From positions 70,037 through 134,036 of the forward strand of contig NZ_QHLQ01000013.1 in NCBI RefSeq assembly GCF_011813015.1: DNA of 64,000 nucleotides. Reading direction: 5' to 3'. Below are positions 62,625 to 64,000 of the stretch, piece after piece. How positions within the stretch are numbered: the first letter of the stretch is position 1; every line of letters starts with the position of its first letter. The DNA comes from Parasedimentitalea denitrificans (GTDB lineage: Bacteria > Pseudomonadota > Alphaproteobacteria > Rhodobacterales > Rhodobacteraceae). Under the pieces are notes generated by a model. It had not been told where the DNA came from, did not search any database, and saw nothing but the letters and a program-made list of their open reading frames with translations. The translations under genes and the position numbers were made by a program.

Positions 62625-63794
62625 ATGTCTTCTGCTAGATCGAACTTAATAAACGCAGCCATCTCCAGCGCTTGCATGGTTCTGATGCTTGGACCATCCA
62701 TGGCAAAAGCCTTCGAGCCGTCGATACCTCAGCTACATGCATACAAGGTCGTCCACCACGCCGATTATCTGGAGAAGACGGCGGCTGAGGCGGGTGGGAC
62801 GAACGTCCTTCTTCACACGAAGACCCTCCCGACCGAGGGAACGGACCCGGTCGTGACCCCGGCTTTGGATCATCTCTACACCAAGGCTGTCGTCGACCTC
62901 ACAAACGGCCCGGTGGTCATCACGATGCCAGAGGTGCCCGAAGATAGGTACTTTTCGATCATGGTGACTGATCAGGAACACTACGTGATCTATGAAGAAA
63001 TCCGGCCTGCTGGCAGGTACGTCTTCGTTCATGACGATTGGTCCGGCGAAATTCCTGACGGACAGAAAATCAACAATCGGAGCCTTTATCCGCACGTGTT
63101 CATCCGAACCCAGGTCAAGACCCCGGACGACCTGCCAAATACACTCGCCATCCAGGATCAGATTTCCATCGAAGGAGAAGTGGGTACTTTGGGGTTTGAA
63201 GACCCCATCGCATTCACCCTCGATACACATAATGTATATGGCGGAAACCAAGGTATACTTGAGCCGGACATGGCGTATAGCGCCGAAGATCACCAAAGGA
63301 TGTTTGAGTGGGCTGGCGAATACTTTGCAACGAGTATCACGGACAACACCGGCATGTTTGGCCCGATCGACAGCAATGAGCCGGGTTCAAACGACCCGAG
63401 GGTTCGGGCCGCGGCGATCGTCGGACATCTGGGCTTGCCGGTACATCACGCCTTCTACACTGGCATTTTCAACAACTGCGACGGTGAGCTTCTGAACGGC
63501 TCGAGCCCGTACAAGGTCACGCTTCCCTATGAGAACGCCGTCAGCGAGTTCTGGTCGATCACCCGGTACAGCGCGCTCACAAGAAACACGCTTCCGGACC
63601 GGATCGACGTCTACAACGCTTACAACACGTCTCCGAACGACGATGGTAACATCATCGTCACATTCAGCGCCGAGGCCCCCAACGACGGGACCTACTGGAT
63701 GCCCGTGAACGAGGGCGAGCCGTATTACTACGTCGAACGGTTCTATGGTCCCGATATCGGCAATGTCGAGATGACGCTGGACTTCTGCAGTTAA
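62625..63794 (+). CDS. DUF1254/DUF1214 domain protein, secreted
   Basis: A 389-residue protein starting at the ATG (MSSARSNLINAAISSACMVL) with GGAA upstream. The signal peptide ends near AKA-FEP. The N-terminal DUF1254 region has PEVPEDRYFSIMVTDQEHY and GRYVFVHDDWSG. The C-terminal DUF1214 region has ENAVSEFWSITRYSALTRN and GTYWMPVNEGEPYYYVERFY. It is shorter than many family members. Function unknown. Base composition and its position next to a possible IS suggest transfer. Confidence 0.82.
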   Translation: MSSARSNLINAAISSACMVLMLGPSMAKAFEPSIPQLHAYKVVHHADYLEKTAAEAGGTNVLLHTKTLPTEGTDPVVTPALDHLYTKAVVDLTNGPVVITMPEVPEDRYFSIMVTDQEHYVIYEEIRPAGRYVFVHDDWSGEIPDGQKINNRSLYPHVFIRTQVKTPDDLPNTLAIQDQISIEGEVGTLGFEDPIAFTLDTHNVYGGNQGILEPDMAYSAEDHQRMFEWAGEYFATSITDNTGMFGPIDSNEPGSNDPRVRAAAIVGHLGLPVHHAFYTGIFNNCDGELLNGSSPYKVTLPYENAVSEFWSITRYSALTRNTLPDRIDVYNAYNTSPNDDGNIIVTFSAEAPNDGTYWMPVNEGEPYYYVERFYGPDIGNVEMTLDFCS

Positions 63795-63916
63795 AGACTA
63801 GGAAACTCACGCAGCGCGACAAATCACCAATGCTGGTCTCAATAACACTCTGAGGCAGCCTCTTTCCACAGGGACGCGTCAACGAAATTGGGAAGCTCGT
63901 TTCGGGCTAATGTTGT

Positions 63917-64000
63917 TGAAAAACTCGAAGTTTTCGCGTGTCCGTATAACGGGACAATGTGTTCCCGCCTCTGTTTCACGCTGCGGCTTTGGCCTGGATT
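63917..64000 (-). mobile_element. possible insertion-sequence end
   Basis: TTGAAAAACTCGAAGTTTTC resembles the outer end of IS5/IS1182-type elements, where GTTTTTCAACAA-like ends are common. On the minus strand a frame entering from the edge reads IQAKAAA and stops at 63979, which could be a transposase C-terminus. Only 84 bp are visible, so this is a guess. The bases 63795-63916 hold nothing recognised. Confidence 0.3.

Overview
This window is chromosomal DNA of an alphaproteobacterium of the Rhodobacteraceae, most likely a marine roseobacter. The signs are a TCA-cycle supercluster (sdhCDAB, mdh, sucCDAB, lpd) interleaved with ethylmalonyl-CoA pathway genes (mch, a malyl-CoA thioesterase, with ccrA and ecm nearby), a two-lipoyl-domain E2 of 2-oxoglutarate dehydrogenase, a bacterial 1,2-phenylacetyl-CoA epoxidase operon, and many small families typical of the group (TIGR02186, DUF1194, DUF1737, NnrU). 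No rRNA, tRNA or CRISPR array was seen.

Layout. 1-2764 (minus): fatty-acid oxidation genes fadB and a thiolase cut by the window edge. 2919-9260: a divergent catabolic cluster. An aldehyde dehydrogenase, a Tm-1-like protein and an FAD amine/amino-acid oxidoreductase lie on the minus strand, and an IclR regulator and a class III aminotransferase on the plus strand. 9399-10413: two GNAT acetyltransferases. 10547-16252: phenylacetate operon paaJ-paaABCDE plus a sixth PaaA-like gene. 16428-21807: a bacterial tubulin-tyrosine-ligase-like protein, a branched-chain aminotransferase, an AbrB-type membrane protein, Usp, nfuA, tsaB and rimI. 21975-26732: a BMP-type (nucleoside) ABC importer. 27055-31103: a TauE/SafE permease with its TIGR02186 partner, a short-chain dehydrogenase and a RecD-like helicase. 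31249-37725: LuxR solo, ccrA, a small secreted protein, ecm, an H-NS-like protein and deoD. 37829-40208: GFA-family, DUF1989 and hypothetical proteins. 40415-44983: the sdh operon, with a sulfotransferase-like gene and a Cys-rich microprotein between sdhA and sdhB. 45179-49378: DUF1194, a phosphatase-fold protein, mch, DUF1737, NnrU and mcl2. 50527-62238: mdh, a DUF4345/TetR pair, then sucCDAB and lpd with two inserted hypothetical genes. 62625-64000: a DUF1254 protein and a possible insertion-sequence edge.

How the genes fit together. The TCA and ethylmalonyl-CoA genes together carry acetyl-CoA and C4/C5 acyl-CoA esters into malate and succinate. Beta-oxidation and phenylacetate degradation both deliver acetyl-CoA and succinyl-CoA to the same pool. 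The sdh and suc operons share an identical control architecture: two TGTGATCACA palindromes 21 bp apart, ending about 110 bp before the first start codon. mdh carries one close variant.

The most unusual items are: the TTL-like ATP-grasp ligase and the leader sequence it shares with the neighbouring aminotransferase gene; the paired TCA operators; the degenerate sixth PaaA-like subunit; an Irr-type iron box before nfuA; and several families of highly structured intergenic repeats, two of which fold as three-way junctions. All functional names rest on reading the sequence; no database search was run.
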